Assembly (NCBI RefSeq): GCF_008831285.2
Contig: NW_022204507.1
Coordinates: 3,032,452 to 3,096,451, forward strand
DNA length: 64,000 bases
Source: Nymphaea colorata
Taxonomy: Eukaryota; Streptophyta; Magnoliopsida; Nymphaeales; Nymphaeaceae
Direction: 5' to 3'
Shown here: in pieces, positions 50,474-61,158 of the stretch
How positions within the stretch are numbered: the first letter of the stretch is position 1
Layout of the letters: each line of letters opens with the position of its first letter
The notes under the pieces: model-generated
Database searches by the model: none
What the model saw: the letters and a program-made list of their open reading frames with translations, nothing else
What the model was told of the DNA's origin: nothing
Program-made: the position numbers and the translations under genes

Positions 50474-51444
50474 AAGAGAAAACTTAGAGAAGAAAACAGA
50501 GGAAATAAAGCTGGAGAGAAGTTTTTATTGATTCCTTTGACCAACATATGTATAGTAAAAAAAAGGTTATGGCTTACAAGATTTTCGGTATATAAGATCA
50601 TGATAATACACAATTTCTATCTCTAAAAAAGCTAAAGGCTGCTTTCCAATTACAATTTGGAAGAAATTAAACAAAGCACAACGAATATTTCGATTTGTTT
50701 CTTTAAACTGTCAGTGCCACACGACTTTCTTCCTCTTGCTATTATATGGTGAATGTCTCGTCGATTTTAATTGGTCTAAAATTCTGTTTATGCTGAAATA
50801 GATAAATGTTCAGTTTTTTTTTGCTTCTCAAAAAAAACAATTGAATTTGGGAGCAAAAAGAAAAAAGAAAACGAAAAAAAATGATATATTTTTGGTAACC
50901 GTTGGGGTTTATACTCAATCAGGATAAATAATCCATTGATTGTCTTATGTAACAAAGTATCGCGTAGATATCATTCTCATCCCTGAAAAGCTGAAAAGCC
51001 AAAATGAAAATGAATATTTTATTATAACAAACTTGAATATTATACACCAGAGATAAGAACTGACAGATTTTTTTTCTTTTAAAAAAAAAGAGAACCACGT
51101 CTTAATTTTTCCATATTAATTCAAACAGAGTAAGGCAGTAAATAGAACACATAACTCCATGTGATGCAGTAAATTGGTGAGATGAAAAGAACGGATCTGT
51201 TGTGGGAAAAATTTGTATTTAGGGGCTTGATTCTTCTAGAAATTCTAAATATGACCCTCATATTTTCAGTTCCCTTGATACAGGCTTGCCTCTTTTTTAC
51301 TATGGATTGCCAAAAGAACCTGTGATTACGACATGGCAGGTTGAAAAGTGTGACCTGCCATGTCACACTTTGTTAATACACTCCAAGCTAGTGTATTATA
51401 ATGTAATTTTTATCAAGATCTGCATAACAATAGCAGATCTTGAT
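50474..51444. repeat. duplicated block A, with three stem-loops at its right end
   Basis: Matches 62,247-63,242 nearly throughout (about 90% by eye), from GAGAAAACTTAGAGAAGAAA to TATCAAGATCTGCATAAC. No coding frame is conserved. Right-end stem-loops have perfect arms at 51,330-51,341/51,353-51,364, 51,374-51,381/51,391-51,398 and 51,412-51,423/51,433-51,444. It may be an LTR or a non-autonomous element linked to the gag relic on its left. Confidence 0.75.
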
Positions 51445-51785
51445 AAGAGATCTGATCCCTTTTTTCTTGACACTTTGTTTATCAGTAAGATTCCTGCTTG
51501 ATTATCTTACCTAAAATGGTCTGGCCTGTACTCTGTATATTGAGAGTCCATCTTCTCTCAAGAACATCAAAGAATGAATAAAGAGAGAGCTCTCTTTCCC
51601 ATGGATGCATGCATCAAAATGCCGAACCACAACCACATACATGCTTTAGTTCTTTTTTTTCCCGTGTTTTAACACTGCTTCCATAGGAGGCTGGTAGAGT
51701 GTGCACACATTGGCATAGTTATATCTGCACTAGCATATGTGAAATGTGGTTGTAATAGTTCATTCTCACGCCTATGTGGTTGCAG
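51445..51785. other. no gene seen
   Basis: Non-coding. GAATGAATAAAGAGAGAGC near 51,570 resembles the polyadenylation/U5 part of a plus-strand LTR, but no LTR pair was found. Confidence 0.35.
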
Positions 51786-52209
51786 TTTGCACACGGGAAG
51801 CAGGAGTTGCAGCCGGTGCCTCAGAGGAACAAGCCCGAGGTATGGCTTAAGAAAACACTGTTGTTACTAGGCCTACGGAAGCATGATAACCATTCACACT
51901 TTGCGGCAAATTATGAAACAGGTGACGATTTCAAGAAATTGATTTGTGTCTTCTGCATTTGGGCAGGTCAGCAGGCCTAGGGTGAGCACTCAAGGATTAA
52001 GCACACCTAAGGAAGTGGTGCCAAGTGAAGAGGAAAAGAAGATAATGCCTCAATTGGAGGAATTCGAGGCAATGGCGGACGCGGTTATCAATCCCCATAC
52101 TGATGTGGCCTGCAACAAGCAAAGGCTACCTGTTTTTGTGGCTCTAATGGATCCCACTCAAAGGGAGTTTTGGCTTAAAGGAGTGTCCAAGCCTTGTCGG
52201 GAGCATTAG
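51786..52209 (+). pseudogene. two-exon gene fragment, unrecognised
   Basis: Exon 51,786-51,839 follows an acceptor (GGTTGCAG) and encodes FAHGKQELQPVPQRNKPE. A 127-bp GT-AG intron (51,840-51,966) keeps the frame. The second exon (51,967-52,209) encodes about 80 residues to a TAG. It is hydrophilic at first (TPKEVVPSEEEKKIMPQLEE), then F-E-A-M-A-D-A-V-I-N-P, and ends W-L-K-G-V-S-K-P-C-R-E-H. No stop or shift. The splice signals and composition say this was, or is, the 3' end of a real gene. I do not recognise the family. Upstream exons are absent, and a transposon-like repeat starts 65 bp after the stop. Confidence 0.5.
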
Positions 52210-52274
52210 CTTGACCATCATCGCCTTACCATTATTTCTATGTATATGTGTTCGCTTGCATGATTCCATTGTGA

Positions 52275-53645
52275 GAAATTATGACGCATTTGGAGGATGA
52301 CTACTTAAGATAGACTTTAAAACTTTTTACCTAGCAAAATCTTATCGATTCTCTTACTGGGTGGTGCCACTTATATATATATATATATTTATACTTCTAA
52401 GGAAGAATTTCAGAAGAGAGATTCACGTTTATGACACATGCTCCTGTTTAAATAGAAAAAAGAAATTTATTTTACAGATTCAGATATATATATAAGTATC
52501 GGATCGGTTACGGATTCAGTTCAGATTTAGTTTTAAGTAATTACTCATATCCAAAAGGCCAAAACATTTATCAATGTCCACAAGCTCCAGCATGCTTGTA
52601 CGTTACGCAATTTTGGGTGTACTCTAGGAGAAGCTGAAGTTATCCCGCAACGTTCTCATTAAGAACATCGGGAACAGTCGTCACCGACACTCTTGGAGGA
52701 GTTGGGAGGACTCAAGCGAACGACTGACCATGGTTTTCTTGAAAATCGATGGACCTAAATACAAAAACTAAAAACGTAAAATATTAGAAAAGTGAGAAAA
52801 TCTGCAACGATGGATGCCAATGGATCCCATTCAAATAAAATGTATTCTTGACCATACGGATACTTCTATACTCGGATTCGAGTTTGGATACGAATTTAAG
52901 AAAAGTTATATCCAAATTCGAATCGGAAATCAGATTCCACAACCTGAATCTGATTTTTTTCTTCATCCAAAACTGAATCCAAAATCAGATTTCGTAATTT
53001 GAATATGATGTAAATCCATTTTTTTCATCCTAATATGAATCTGAAATCAGATGTCACAATCAGAATCCAACCCGAATCCTATTTTCATATTCAGATACGA
53101 ATTTGAATCTGAATCCATATTTTGAACTGAATCTGTCTGATTTACAAACTGTAAGAGCATTGAATATAAAAATTTTATTTAAATCTAAGTCCCACCTGGA
53201 TCTGATCGGATATTTTTGTATATTTGAATCTGAACTGAATTCGACTGAATATAATTAAATCTGAATCCCTTCGAATATTTATGCATATATGAATCTAAAT
53301 CTAATCCGATGTCATTTCTTAATTTCAAATCCTATCTCATTTTTTAGTTGATTAGTGAATTTCTTTTCTTCATCCAAATGTTTTTGGAGTAGTTGGCTTG
53401 GACATTCAATTCAAATCAGACATATTGGCATCCTTAGGTTGAAGCTTCCCCACTCCAAGTGACATGTTTCACCATTATAAATAGGGGACGAGTCCATTTG
53501 TGTGTGTCATGTGGATAGAGCTGTAAAACGAGTCTAACCAACTCAAGCTCGACTCGAATTTGCTTTGTTAAGCTCAAGCTTAACTCAAAACTCGCGATTA
53601 TAAACAAGTCAAGTTGGAGTTTCATAAAATTGATTTGATTGAACT
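52275..53645. repeat. dispersed repeat family R1, copy 2
   Basis: Second copy of the 39.5-41.55 kb repeat, with the same start (GCATTTGGAGGATGACTACTTAAGATAGAC), TATATA run, CCACAAGCTCCAGCATGCT and AATCTGAATCC-type tract. It lacks about 700 bp present in copy 1 and ends near TTTGATTGAACTTG. Confidence 0.75.
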
Positions 53646-54358
53646 TGTCTTGCATAAGTTGTTCTTCCTCATGCTAAGTCAATAGCCCCCAGCACTCAAG
53701 TCAATGGTCCGGGTGCCAAATTACCCAAGTTAGAAAGAGGAAAAAATGCCCTTCAGAATTAGGGAAAAGAATTACCCTCTTATCATGAGTTCAGTGTACC
53801 CTCTCAGATTTTGAGAAATGTAAATTAACTTACTCTTTGGCAGTCAAGAAAAAGAAAAAAAAAGTCACTTTGGCCCCTTCAAAAATTTTTAAAAACATGA
53901 TGGCTCTAGTGACTGCTGTTGGAGTGTTGAGTCTGATCCACACTTAAAAGCACAAGTTTAAATTTCTCTGTTTAACAGCATTTTATGTAATACAAGCAGT
54001 TACTCTATTTAAACTTGAGCGAGTTGTTACCCTTTCAAGTTTAGATCCCTCGTTCCCCAAGTCCATAGGGCTTTGAGCTACGTACATTAGTAGTACCACC
54101 AATGCTCCCTTCAACTTATATACCGTACTCCACCACTTGGGAATCGACTAGAGACATGCATCTCCATACACCTCAAGCCTGACCATTTATGCTATGCGTG
54201 TTTTACCCTTTGAAAAAATATGGTTGTTAATACAAATTTTTCAAATATTGACGTAATTATTTAATTGGGATATATCTGATTAAGCATGAGTAATTTCTAA
54301 TCCAATAATGCTAAATTCTAGTTAGGCTCCGGCCATGAGTCATTACATAAATGACATT
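53646..54358. other. no gene seen
   Basis: Non-coding, with nothing recognised. Confidence 0.4.
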
Positions 54359-54890
54359 GTAAGTGGAAACTGTCACAAATGAGTTTCAGTGGATAACTTG
54401 TCTTGAATGAATTGTCCAGTGGAAAACTGACGCATGGTTTTCAAATAATGTTATGACAAAAACGACAATGAGAAACGCATGTCCAGGCCAACATCTAGAT
54501 GGATGTTGTGCTAACCCATCCTAACTTTTGGTACATTGAATTAAAGATCTGCTGCGAAACATGACATTCACACTTGATTTTGACGCTGCCAAAACCACAG
54601 TATTAGATTTTTTTATTATTATTTTTAAATAGAATTCCAAAAATTGTAAGTTGGGGGTGCTTCTAGGAAGGAGGGGAAGCATGAATGTAGGTGGAAACTG
54701 TCTCAAATGAGTTTCATTGGATAACTTGCCTTAAATGAATTGTCCAGTGGAAAGCTGAGGCATGGTTTTCAAACAGTGTTAAGACGAAAACGACAATGGG
54801 AAAAGCGTGTCCAGGCCAAAATGAATTTTATGTATTTATTGTTTTTAAATATAATTCTGAAAATTGTAAGTTGGGGGTGTATTCAATTTG
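54359..54890. repeat. imperfect tandem duplication, about 330-bp period
   Basis: GGAAACTGTC.CAAATGAGTTTCA...AATTGTCCAGTGGAAA...CGTGTCCAGGCCAA and ATTGTAAGTTGGGGGTG occur in the same order from 54,359 and again from 54,689. The second copy carries an internal deletion. Confidence 0.75.
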
Positions 54891-55080
54891 AGGAGGTAAA
54901 TAAAAAAGTTCGAAAGTATCTTTTACAACCATCTCATCTTCTTTCTTATTGAATCAAACCAATCTTGTAATTCTGAAGAAGAGCATGTTTGGGTGGGTAT
55001 ACAAAATATTTTAAAATGCATTTGGTCACTCCAAGTGAAAGTCTGGGTTGGGGTGGCACTTCTTCGGAGTGGGTATCAAA

Positions 55081-55380
55081 AATATTTCAAAGTGCAATTA
55101 AAGGGTAGCCTCGAAGTAGTACTGCTCAACTTCGTACCCCACTATGATTCTTATTATTATCTACAAGGCGGTAAAGTTCATATTTGTTGACAGAAAGCAG
55201 TGCCTTTATTTTGGAAGACTTCTTCAATCTAAAATATTTCAAAGTGCAATTAAAGGGTAGCTCGAAGTAGTACTGCTCAACTTAGTACCCCACTATGATT
55301 CTTATTATTATCTACAAGGCGGTAAAGTTAATATTTGTTGACAGAAATCAGTGCCTTTATTTTGGAAGACTTCTTCATCT
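55081..55380. repeat. 152-bp tandem duplication
   Basis: Two head-to-tail copies from AATATTTCAAAGTGCAATTA (55,081 and 55,233), with only a few differences. A recent event compared with the neighbouring 54.4-kb duplication. Confidence 0.9.
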
Positions 55381-56582
55381 TTTCTTGCAAGTTCTTGTAT
55401 GTAAAAGATCAACTTAACCTATACGAAGAACTTATGATATATGTACAATTTGTTCATTCTATGTATGAATCGAGTATGACAGACCTTAGCCTCATGGTCC
55501 ATGCAATATGTTCATTTATTTATATTGGCTAATTTGTTGAAAATTTTGGTTCCAGGTCGCAACAATTGCATGGTTTCGTTTGAAGCTGATTCTGTTTGTG
55601 GTAGTCATTCTGTTGCAATTCCTTTGGTGCTGGTTCTTTGTAGTTGTTCTGTTGTAATTCCTTTGGTGCTGGTTCTTTCATATATATGCCGCTTCTTCCA
55701 ATGCATTCGGCAATACAAGGATGCAAATGAAAAAACATGTCTTTTTAATGGTAATAATTATTCATTCCATATTTTTAGCCACGAAGATATGCTGCCTATG
55801 CTAGAAATGACATACAGTAAAGGAACAGTTAAATACTGGCTAACTTGAACTTGCGTGTCAAACTCGAGCCATGCTGCACTTTTCCATAGCATAGGTGACA
55901 TGATCCAAAGGGTGTCCTTGGCTCGGATAACAACAGGGGAAAGAAAATTAGAACAGAGGTAACTGCAAAACAAGGGGCCACAATTTACATGGATAGTTAG
56001 ATGGAGAGATTAATGGCGCCCTGCACACCCAGCACCAAGCCCATGACTTGTCTGTTATTTTTTCATTTTTGTGGGATTTGTTTTCTTCTGCAATCAGGGG
56101 TGGAGCTAGATATATTTTCCTTTCATAAAACACTTAATATATGGTTAACATATTTTCAATTGACTATGAGGAAGATCTCATGGGGCTACTCCATATAATT
56201 GGGCCCAAGTTCACCCAAGTTTCGACATTAAATTAAGGTTCCAAAGAGTGGTTGCGTTCATAACCAAAATAACAGCTGAGGTCAAAAATTAGGATTCTGA
56301 TTGTCTGGAGCAATGAAGTTCATGTTTTTCGTGAAATTACAGTAAAAAAACTTAAACATTTCAAGGTTTGTGTCTCGAAATTCTGACTTTTCGATCCGTT
56401 TTCTTTACAATAAAGTTTCCACTGACATGACTAAATGTGAATCGAAAAGCTTGGATCGAAAGTCAAGGCTATGAGGTCAAAACAAACAGTAGGAATGGGA
56501 ATTCGTTTAAAGATGCTGCTGCTCAGAAATTATATATTTGTCCCACCACCATCTTATCATTTTCTTAGGAAAACCCCAAATA
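55381..56582. other. no gene seen
   Basis: Non-coding. A 27-bp imperfect repeat (GTTGTAATTCCTTTGGTGCTGGTTCTTT-like) lies at 55,610-55,680. Confidence 0.45.
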
Positions 56583-56587
56583 CCTAG

Positions 56588-56837
56588 TGTAGAGATACGA
56601 ACAAGAAGAAGAGGAAGAGAAGCAATGATCACGATGTAACGTGGAAAAACCCTCTACACGAGGGAGAAAAAACCACGAATGAGGAGGAGTTGGTGCCCAC
56701 TAGCAGCCAGACTCTCTCTCTCTTAAGATTATCATTAACTCTTAAGGATTAGGGTTACATGACTTAAGTAGAGCCCAAAACGGGCTACAAGGCGGGTCGG
56801 GTATGGATCCGGACCCGAAACCCACAATCTATCAACA
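56588..56837 (-). repeat. 3' LTR of the young copia element
   Basis: 250 bp, TGTTGATAG...CTCTACA on the reverse strand. 249 of 250 bases equal the 5' LTR. The pol stop codon lies inside its first bases (56,832-56,834). Confidence 0.97.
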
Positions 56838-59243
56838 CTCCCCCTCAAGTTGGGCGTACATATCAAACATGCCCAACTTGGATACATTCCTCTCAAATGA
56901 AGCTGAAGGAAGAGCTTTCGTCAGAACATCAGCAGTTTGGTCTTCAGACTTCATGTAAGGTAAGATCAACTCTTTCGCATCAATCCTTTCCCGAATGAAG
57001 TGACGATCAATTTCAACATGTTTTGTTCTGTCGTGAAGTACAGGATTGTTGGCTAAGTTGATTGCAGACTTGTTATCACAATACATCTTCATAGGTCCTT
57101 CAATCTCTATTCCAATGTCAGTCAACAATATCTTCAACCATAATAACTCTGACACTCCCATAGCAACTGCCCTATATTCTGCCTCTGCACTGGATCTAGA
57201 GCAAACATCCTGTCTCTTGCTCCTCCATACAACAAGGTTTCCTCCCAAGTAGACACAGTACCCTGTAGTGGATCGTCTGGTATCACCACAACCTGCCCAA
57301 TCCGCATCAGAATAGCCCTCGATTTCCACAGTCTCTTGTTTCACATACAGGAGTCCCTTACCAGGATTTTTCTTCAGGTAGCATAGCACTCTGTCCACAG
57401 CCTTCAGATGTGCATCGGTTGGCGCATGCATGAATTGGCTCAAAACATTCACCGCAAAGGTGATATCAGGTCTCGTGAGGGTAAGATAAATTAGCTTCCC
57501 AACCAAACGTTGATATCTTCCCTTGTCTTCTTCACAGAGAGGCTCTCCATCTCTAAGACTCAACTTGTGCCCAGTGTCAAAAGGGGTAGGAGTAGGTCTA
57601 CATCCCAATTTACCAGTTTCTTCCAGCAGGTCTAATGTATATTTCCTTTGGTTTAGTACAAGACCAGTACTAGACCTAGCAACCTCCATACCAAGAAAAT
57701 ACCTTAGTTTTCCAAGATCTTTGAGGTCGAATTCTGTAGCCAGTAACCCTTTTAGCTTGATAATCTCCTCCTCATCATCTCCAGTAACAATCATGTCATC
57801 TACGTAGACGAGCAGGAGAGTAACCTTGCTCTCCTTCTTCTTCACAAACAGAGTGTGATCTCCATTTCCTTGTTTGTATCCATGACGTATCATCACTCTT
57901 CTCAGTCGTTCAAACCACGCTCTGGGCGATTGCTTAAGGCCATACAATGCCTTTTTCAGCTTACAACACATTTCTGGTTTTTCATATCCTGGAGGCATAT
58001 GCATATATACTTCTTCTTCGAGGTCACCATTGAGGAATGCATTCTTAACATCCAGTTGATACATCTTCCACTCCTTCATCACAGCTAGGGATATAACCAC
58101 CCTCACAGTCTTCATTTTCGCAACAGGAGCAAAGGTTTCCAAGTAATCAATTCCATATTTCTGGCTAAACCCCTTGGCCACAAGTCGAGCTTTATATCTT
58201 TCAACACTCCCATCTGGTTTGTACTTGATGGTATACACCCATTTGGATCCAACTAGGTGAGCGGCTTCAGGAATCTTCACCACTTCCCATGTCAAGTTTC
58301 TTCTTAGGGCATCTATTTCTTCTTTCATTGCATCGGCCCACTTGGAGTCACTTTGAGCTTCAGCGACAGTCCTGGGAATCACAGCCAAAGAAAGAGTAGA
58401 AACAAAGCACTTGTAATCTTTCCCAAGTCTGGAATAAGAAACAAAATTACCAATGGGGTGTTGAGTACATGACCTGACACCCTTTCTCAGGGCAATGGGA
58501 AGATCGTCATTCTTCTTTTCAACCTCATCATGGGTCTCCACGGTCTCCTCGGTAGGACTTGGTTCATCCAGGGAAGGAGTGGCATTGGGATTGGAAGTAG
58601 ATCTAGCATCACAAGTCATCACCTCTGTCCGAGTACCTCGTCTAGAGTAGAACTGTCCAAACAACTGAGGGCCTTCCTTCTCAATGCTATTGTCACCCCT
58701 TTCCTCCTTCTCAGGCACATCAACAGTATTAAGTGATTCTGTTTTCTTGTAGTCCAAAAAATCTATAAACTGAAGTTCCTGTCTCTGAGAATACTCTTCC
58801 CTGCCCACAGACTGCTCCCCCTGAAGAGGATTCGCACCAAAGTAAGAGGCATGTTCCAAGAAGGTAACATCCCTCGTAACATAAGCTCGACCAGTAATAG
58901 GATCAATACATTTGTATCCTTTTTGCGTAGGGGAGTATCCAACAAAGACACCTTTGATAGACCTAGGATCAAGTTTCTTGACATTTGGACTGTGATCATG
59001 GATAAAACATACACAACCAAAAACACGAGGAGGAAGAGGAAATGGTGGACGACTGCCAGGAAGCAACGAGTGGGGAGTCCTACCATTCAAAACACGACTG
59101 GGCATGCGGTTAATAAGATAGGCACTAGTAAGAACTGCATCACCCCAATAGTGTTTAGGAAGATTTCTCTGAAACAAAAGAGCCCTGGTGACATTAAGAA
59201 GTTGACGATTTTTCCTTTCAGCTACCCCATTTTGAGGGGGGGG
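56832..59243 (-). CDS. copia pol, distal part: integrase end, reverse transcriptase, RNase H
   Basis: An open frame runs from 59,372 to the stop at 56,832; its meaningful part starts where the upstream frame breaks (about 59,243). It opens with PPPQNGVAERKNRQLLN, whose glutamate completes the integrase D-D-E triad. An integrase C-terminal region (FGCVCFIHDHSPNVKKLDPR, FVGYSPTQKGYKC) and an acidic linker follow. RT comes next: YKARLVAKGFSQKYGIDYLE, YQLDVKNAFLNGDLEEEVYM, YGLKQSPRAWF and the catalytic LLLVYVDDMIVTG. RNase H follows (YSDADWAGCGDTRRSTTGY, RSSAEAEYRAVA, MYCDNKSAINLANNP, RTKHVEIDRHFIRE) with the tail QTADVLTKALPS. No stops or missing motifs. It copies the element's RNA into DNA inside virus-like particles. 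Normally fused to the upstream frame. Confidence 0.95.
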   Translation of the reverse strand, partial: PPPQNGVAERKNRQLLNVTRALLFQRNLPKHYWGDAVLTSAYLINRMPSRVLNGRTPHSLLPGSRPPFPLPPRVFGCVCFIHDHSPNVKKLDPRSIKGVFVGYSPTQKGYKCIDPITGRAYVTRDVTFLEHASYFGANPLQGEQSVGREEYSQRQELQFIDFLDYKKTESLNTVDVPEKEERGDNSIEKEGPQLFGQFYSRRGTRTEVMTCDARSTSNPNATPSLDEPSPTEETVETHDEVEKKNDDLPIALRKGVRSCTQHPIGNFVSYSRLGKDYKCFVSTLSLAVIPRTVAEAQSDSKWADAMKEEIDALRRNLTWEVVKIPEAAHLVGSKWVYTIKYKPDGSVERYKARLVAKGFSQKYGIDYLETFAPVAKMKTVRVVISLAVMKEWKMYQLDVKNAFLNGDLEEEVYMHMPPGYEKPEMCCKLKKALYGLKQSPRAWFERLRRVMIRHGYKQGNGDHTLFVKKKESKVTLLLVYVDDMIVTGDDEEEIIKLKGLLATEFDLKDLGKLRYFLGMEVARSSTGLVLNQRKYTLDLLEETGKLGCRPTPTPFDTGHKLSLRDGEPLCEEDKGRYQRLVGKLIYLTLTRPDITFAVNVLSQFMHAPTDAHLKAVDRVLCYLKKNPGKGLLYVKQETVEIEGYSDADWAGCGDTRRSTTGYCVYLGGNLVVWRSKRQDVCSRSSAEAEYRAVAMGVSELLWLKILLTDIGIEIEGPMKMYCDNKSAINLANNPVLHDRTKHVEIDRHFIRERIDAKELILPYMKSEDQTADVLTKALPSASFERNVSKLGMFDMYAQLEGEC
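56838..56855 (-). other. polypurine tract of the young copia element
   Basis: The reverse strand reads CCCAACTTGAGGGGGAG immediately before the 3' LTR. It is the RNase H-resistant primer for plus-strand synthesis. Confidence 0.85.
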
Positions 59244-61158
59244 TGTAACTACAGGATGTCTCGTGAACAATCCCCCGTTGTCTAAGAAACTCCTCAACAG
59301 GCCGACACATGTACTCACGGGCATTATCGGACCTGAAAGTTTTAACATTCGCACCATACTGGGTATGCACAAGAAGAATAAATGTCTCGATGATTCGAGG
59401 AACCTCGCTGCGGTCTTTTAACAAGTATATAAATGTAGCACGAGAGAAATCATCAATGAAAGTGATAAAATACTGGAAACCTTGACGGGTATGAATGCCC
59501 GAAGGTCCCCATACATCAGAGTGAATCAGAGAAAAAGCTTCATTAGCACAACTAGAAGAAAGAGGGTACGAAGCCCTCACATGTTTGGCAAACTGACAAA
59601 CATCACAAGAAATGGAAGACACATCAAAGGAGGAACACAAGTCTGGAAACAAATGTTTCAAAATCCCAAAAGGTAAATGCCCAAAACGTTCATGCCAGTA
59701 CATAAAAGACTGAAGACAATCTTCTCTTCTCTTATCTGTCTTGCGGATCGCTGTCAACAGAGCAGTAGCCACACGTATGGGAAGACGATATAATCCATCA
59801 GAAGCTAAACCAATCCCAATCCTCTTCCCTGTCACCAAGTCCTGCAAAACACAACGATCGGCAGAGAATATAAGTTCACAATTCAATTCTTTAGTAAGTC
59901 TACTGACTGATAAGAGATTTAAAGGAAACTGGGGAACATGTAAAGCGCCCTGCACATGAAATTTGTCCAACAAGGACAGAGTGCCTTCGCCTGCCACACA
60001 GGTAGAGGAACCATCTGCAAGAGAAACACGTTCCCTTCCCGAGGACAACTTATACTCATGAAACAATTTTGGATTACCTGTCATGTGATGAGTAGCAGCA
60101 CTATCTACAATCCATTCCCCCACAGAAGAGTTACCTTGATTGCCAATAGCTGCAAGAGCATGATTAGCTGTAGTTCCCTCTGAGGTCTCAGTCTTGTTGA
60201 CATCGAGTCTGCCCAAATAAGCCCTCAGTTCACGAAGCTGGTCAGCAGAAATGGAGACTTTTTCTCCACTAGAGGCTTGCACCTCAGACACGGGCGTTCT
60301 CCCAGTCAAAGATCTCCCTCTGTTCCCCTTCTTTTTTGGATGAAGATCCCAGCAATAATCCACAGTGTGACCTGTCTTCTTGCAGTGAGTGCACCGGCGA
60401 AGAGACCTAGATGGGCCGCCAGGACCACGACTCACGAGAGCAGATCTCTCGTTATAGGGCACAAGTTCCCTCTTCCCTTCTTTTGTAACAAGCCTTCTCT
60501 GTTCTTCCGCTTCAACACAGGAGTACACATCTTCAATACTGGACACCTCCCCTGAATTCAAAATCTGACTTCGAACACCTTCAAACTCATCATTTAAACC
60601 TGCTAAAAATAGGAACACCCTGTTTTCCCATTCATGAGCAACATAGAGCGCCTGATCATGGGGACAATGCCAAGAAATATCAGAATGATAGTCAAGCTCT
60701 TCCCACTTGGCTTTCAAAGCCCCATAGTACTCTGCAACAGACGAGGTCCCTTGTCGAATGCCATAGACTGTCTTCATTACTTGGTAAGTACGAATTGCGG
60801 TCTTCTTTTGGCCATACATTTGCTCGAGGACCACCCACATGTCTCTAGCAGTCTTCTTCCGAAGGATAAGGGGCTGAATATCGGCGGAAACGGAATTGAC
60901 AATCCAAGTTTTCACTTGATTATCCTCAAGAAACCAAGTATGCCACACATCACTTGTTCTTGCTGGTTCGGGGTTGCTCCCATCAATATAGGCCATGCGA
61001 CCACGGCCAGCAATCCCCATGGTCATAGCAGGCGACCACGAGAAATAATTATCCTTGGTGAGGCGAAGAGTGATGACCTGCATGGGAACATTCTCAGTTC
61101 TAAAAGCCCCTATTTCAGTGGGATTGGTGTTGACGGTTGACGAGGAAGAGGCTGCCAT
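59218..61158 (-). CDS. copia gag-protease-integrase part of gag-pol
   Basis: 646 codons from the ATG at 61,158 (MAASSSS...). I prefer it to an in-frame ATG 13 codons upstream because it starts the Gag-like sequence. Gag residues 1-250 include LRLTKDNYFSWS and MWVVLEQMYG. The zinc knuckle C256-C259-H264-C269 binds RNA. The protease active site at 352 reads D-S-A rather than the usual D-S-G. The integrase zinc-binding HHCC lies at H489, H494, C518 and C521, and the first two catalytic acids are D548 and D611. The frame then goes out of register at a run of eight Cs (+ strand G8 at 59,236-59,243), where family members have seven, and stops at 59,218. The third acid is in the next frame. One extra base is the only defect; it could be a real mutation or a homopolymer sequencing error. 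Confidence 0.95.
   Translation of the reverse strand: MAASSSSTVNTNPTEIGAFRTENVPMQVITLRLTKDNYFSWSPAMTMGIAGRGRMAYIDGSNPEPARTSDVWHTWFLEDNQVKTWIVNSVSADIQPLILRKKTARDMWVVLEQMYGQKKTAIRTYQVMKTVYGIRQGTSSVAEYYGALKAKWEELDYHSDISWHCPHDQALYVAHEWENRVFLFLAGLNDEFEGVRSQILNSGEVSSIEDVYSCVEAEEQRRLVTKEGKRELVPYNERSALVSRGPGGPSRSLRRCTHCKKTGHTVDYCWDLHPKKKGNRGRSLTGRTPVSEVQASSGEKVSISADQLRELRAYLGRLDVNKTETSEGTTANHALAAIGNQGNSSVGEWIVDSAATHHMTGNPKLFHEYKLSSGRERVSLADGSSTCVAGEGTLSLLDKFHVQGALHVPQFPLNLLSVSRLTKELNCELIFSADRCVLQDLVTGKRIGIGLASDGLYRLPIRVATALLTAIRKTDKRREDCLQSFMYWHERFGHLPFGILKHLFPDLCSSFDVSSISCDVCQFAKHVRASYPLSSSCANEAFSLIHSDVWGPSGIHTRQGFQYFITFIDDFSRATFIYLLKDRSEVPRIIETFILLVHTQYGANVKTFRSDNAREYMCRPVEEFLRQRGIVHETSCSYTPPSKWGS

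Noticed and set aside
51540-51600. Possible plus-strand LTR end (TATA-like, AATAAA, CT-rich)
   Set aside because: No partner LTR, PBS or purine tract could be found next to it.
58851-59285. 144-codon + strand open frame
   Set aside because: Antisense to the copia integrase/RT region.
60634-61140. 168-codon + strand open frame
   Set aside because: Antisense shadow of the copia gag; no independent motif.
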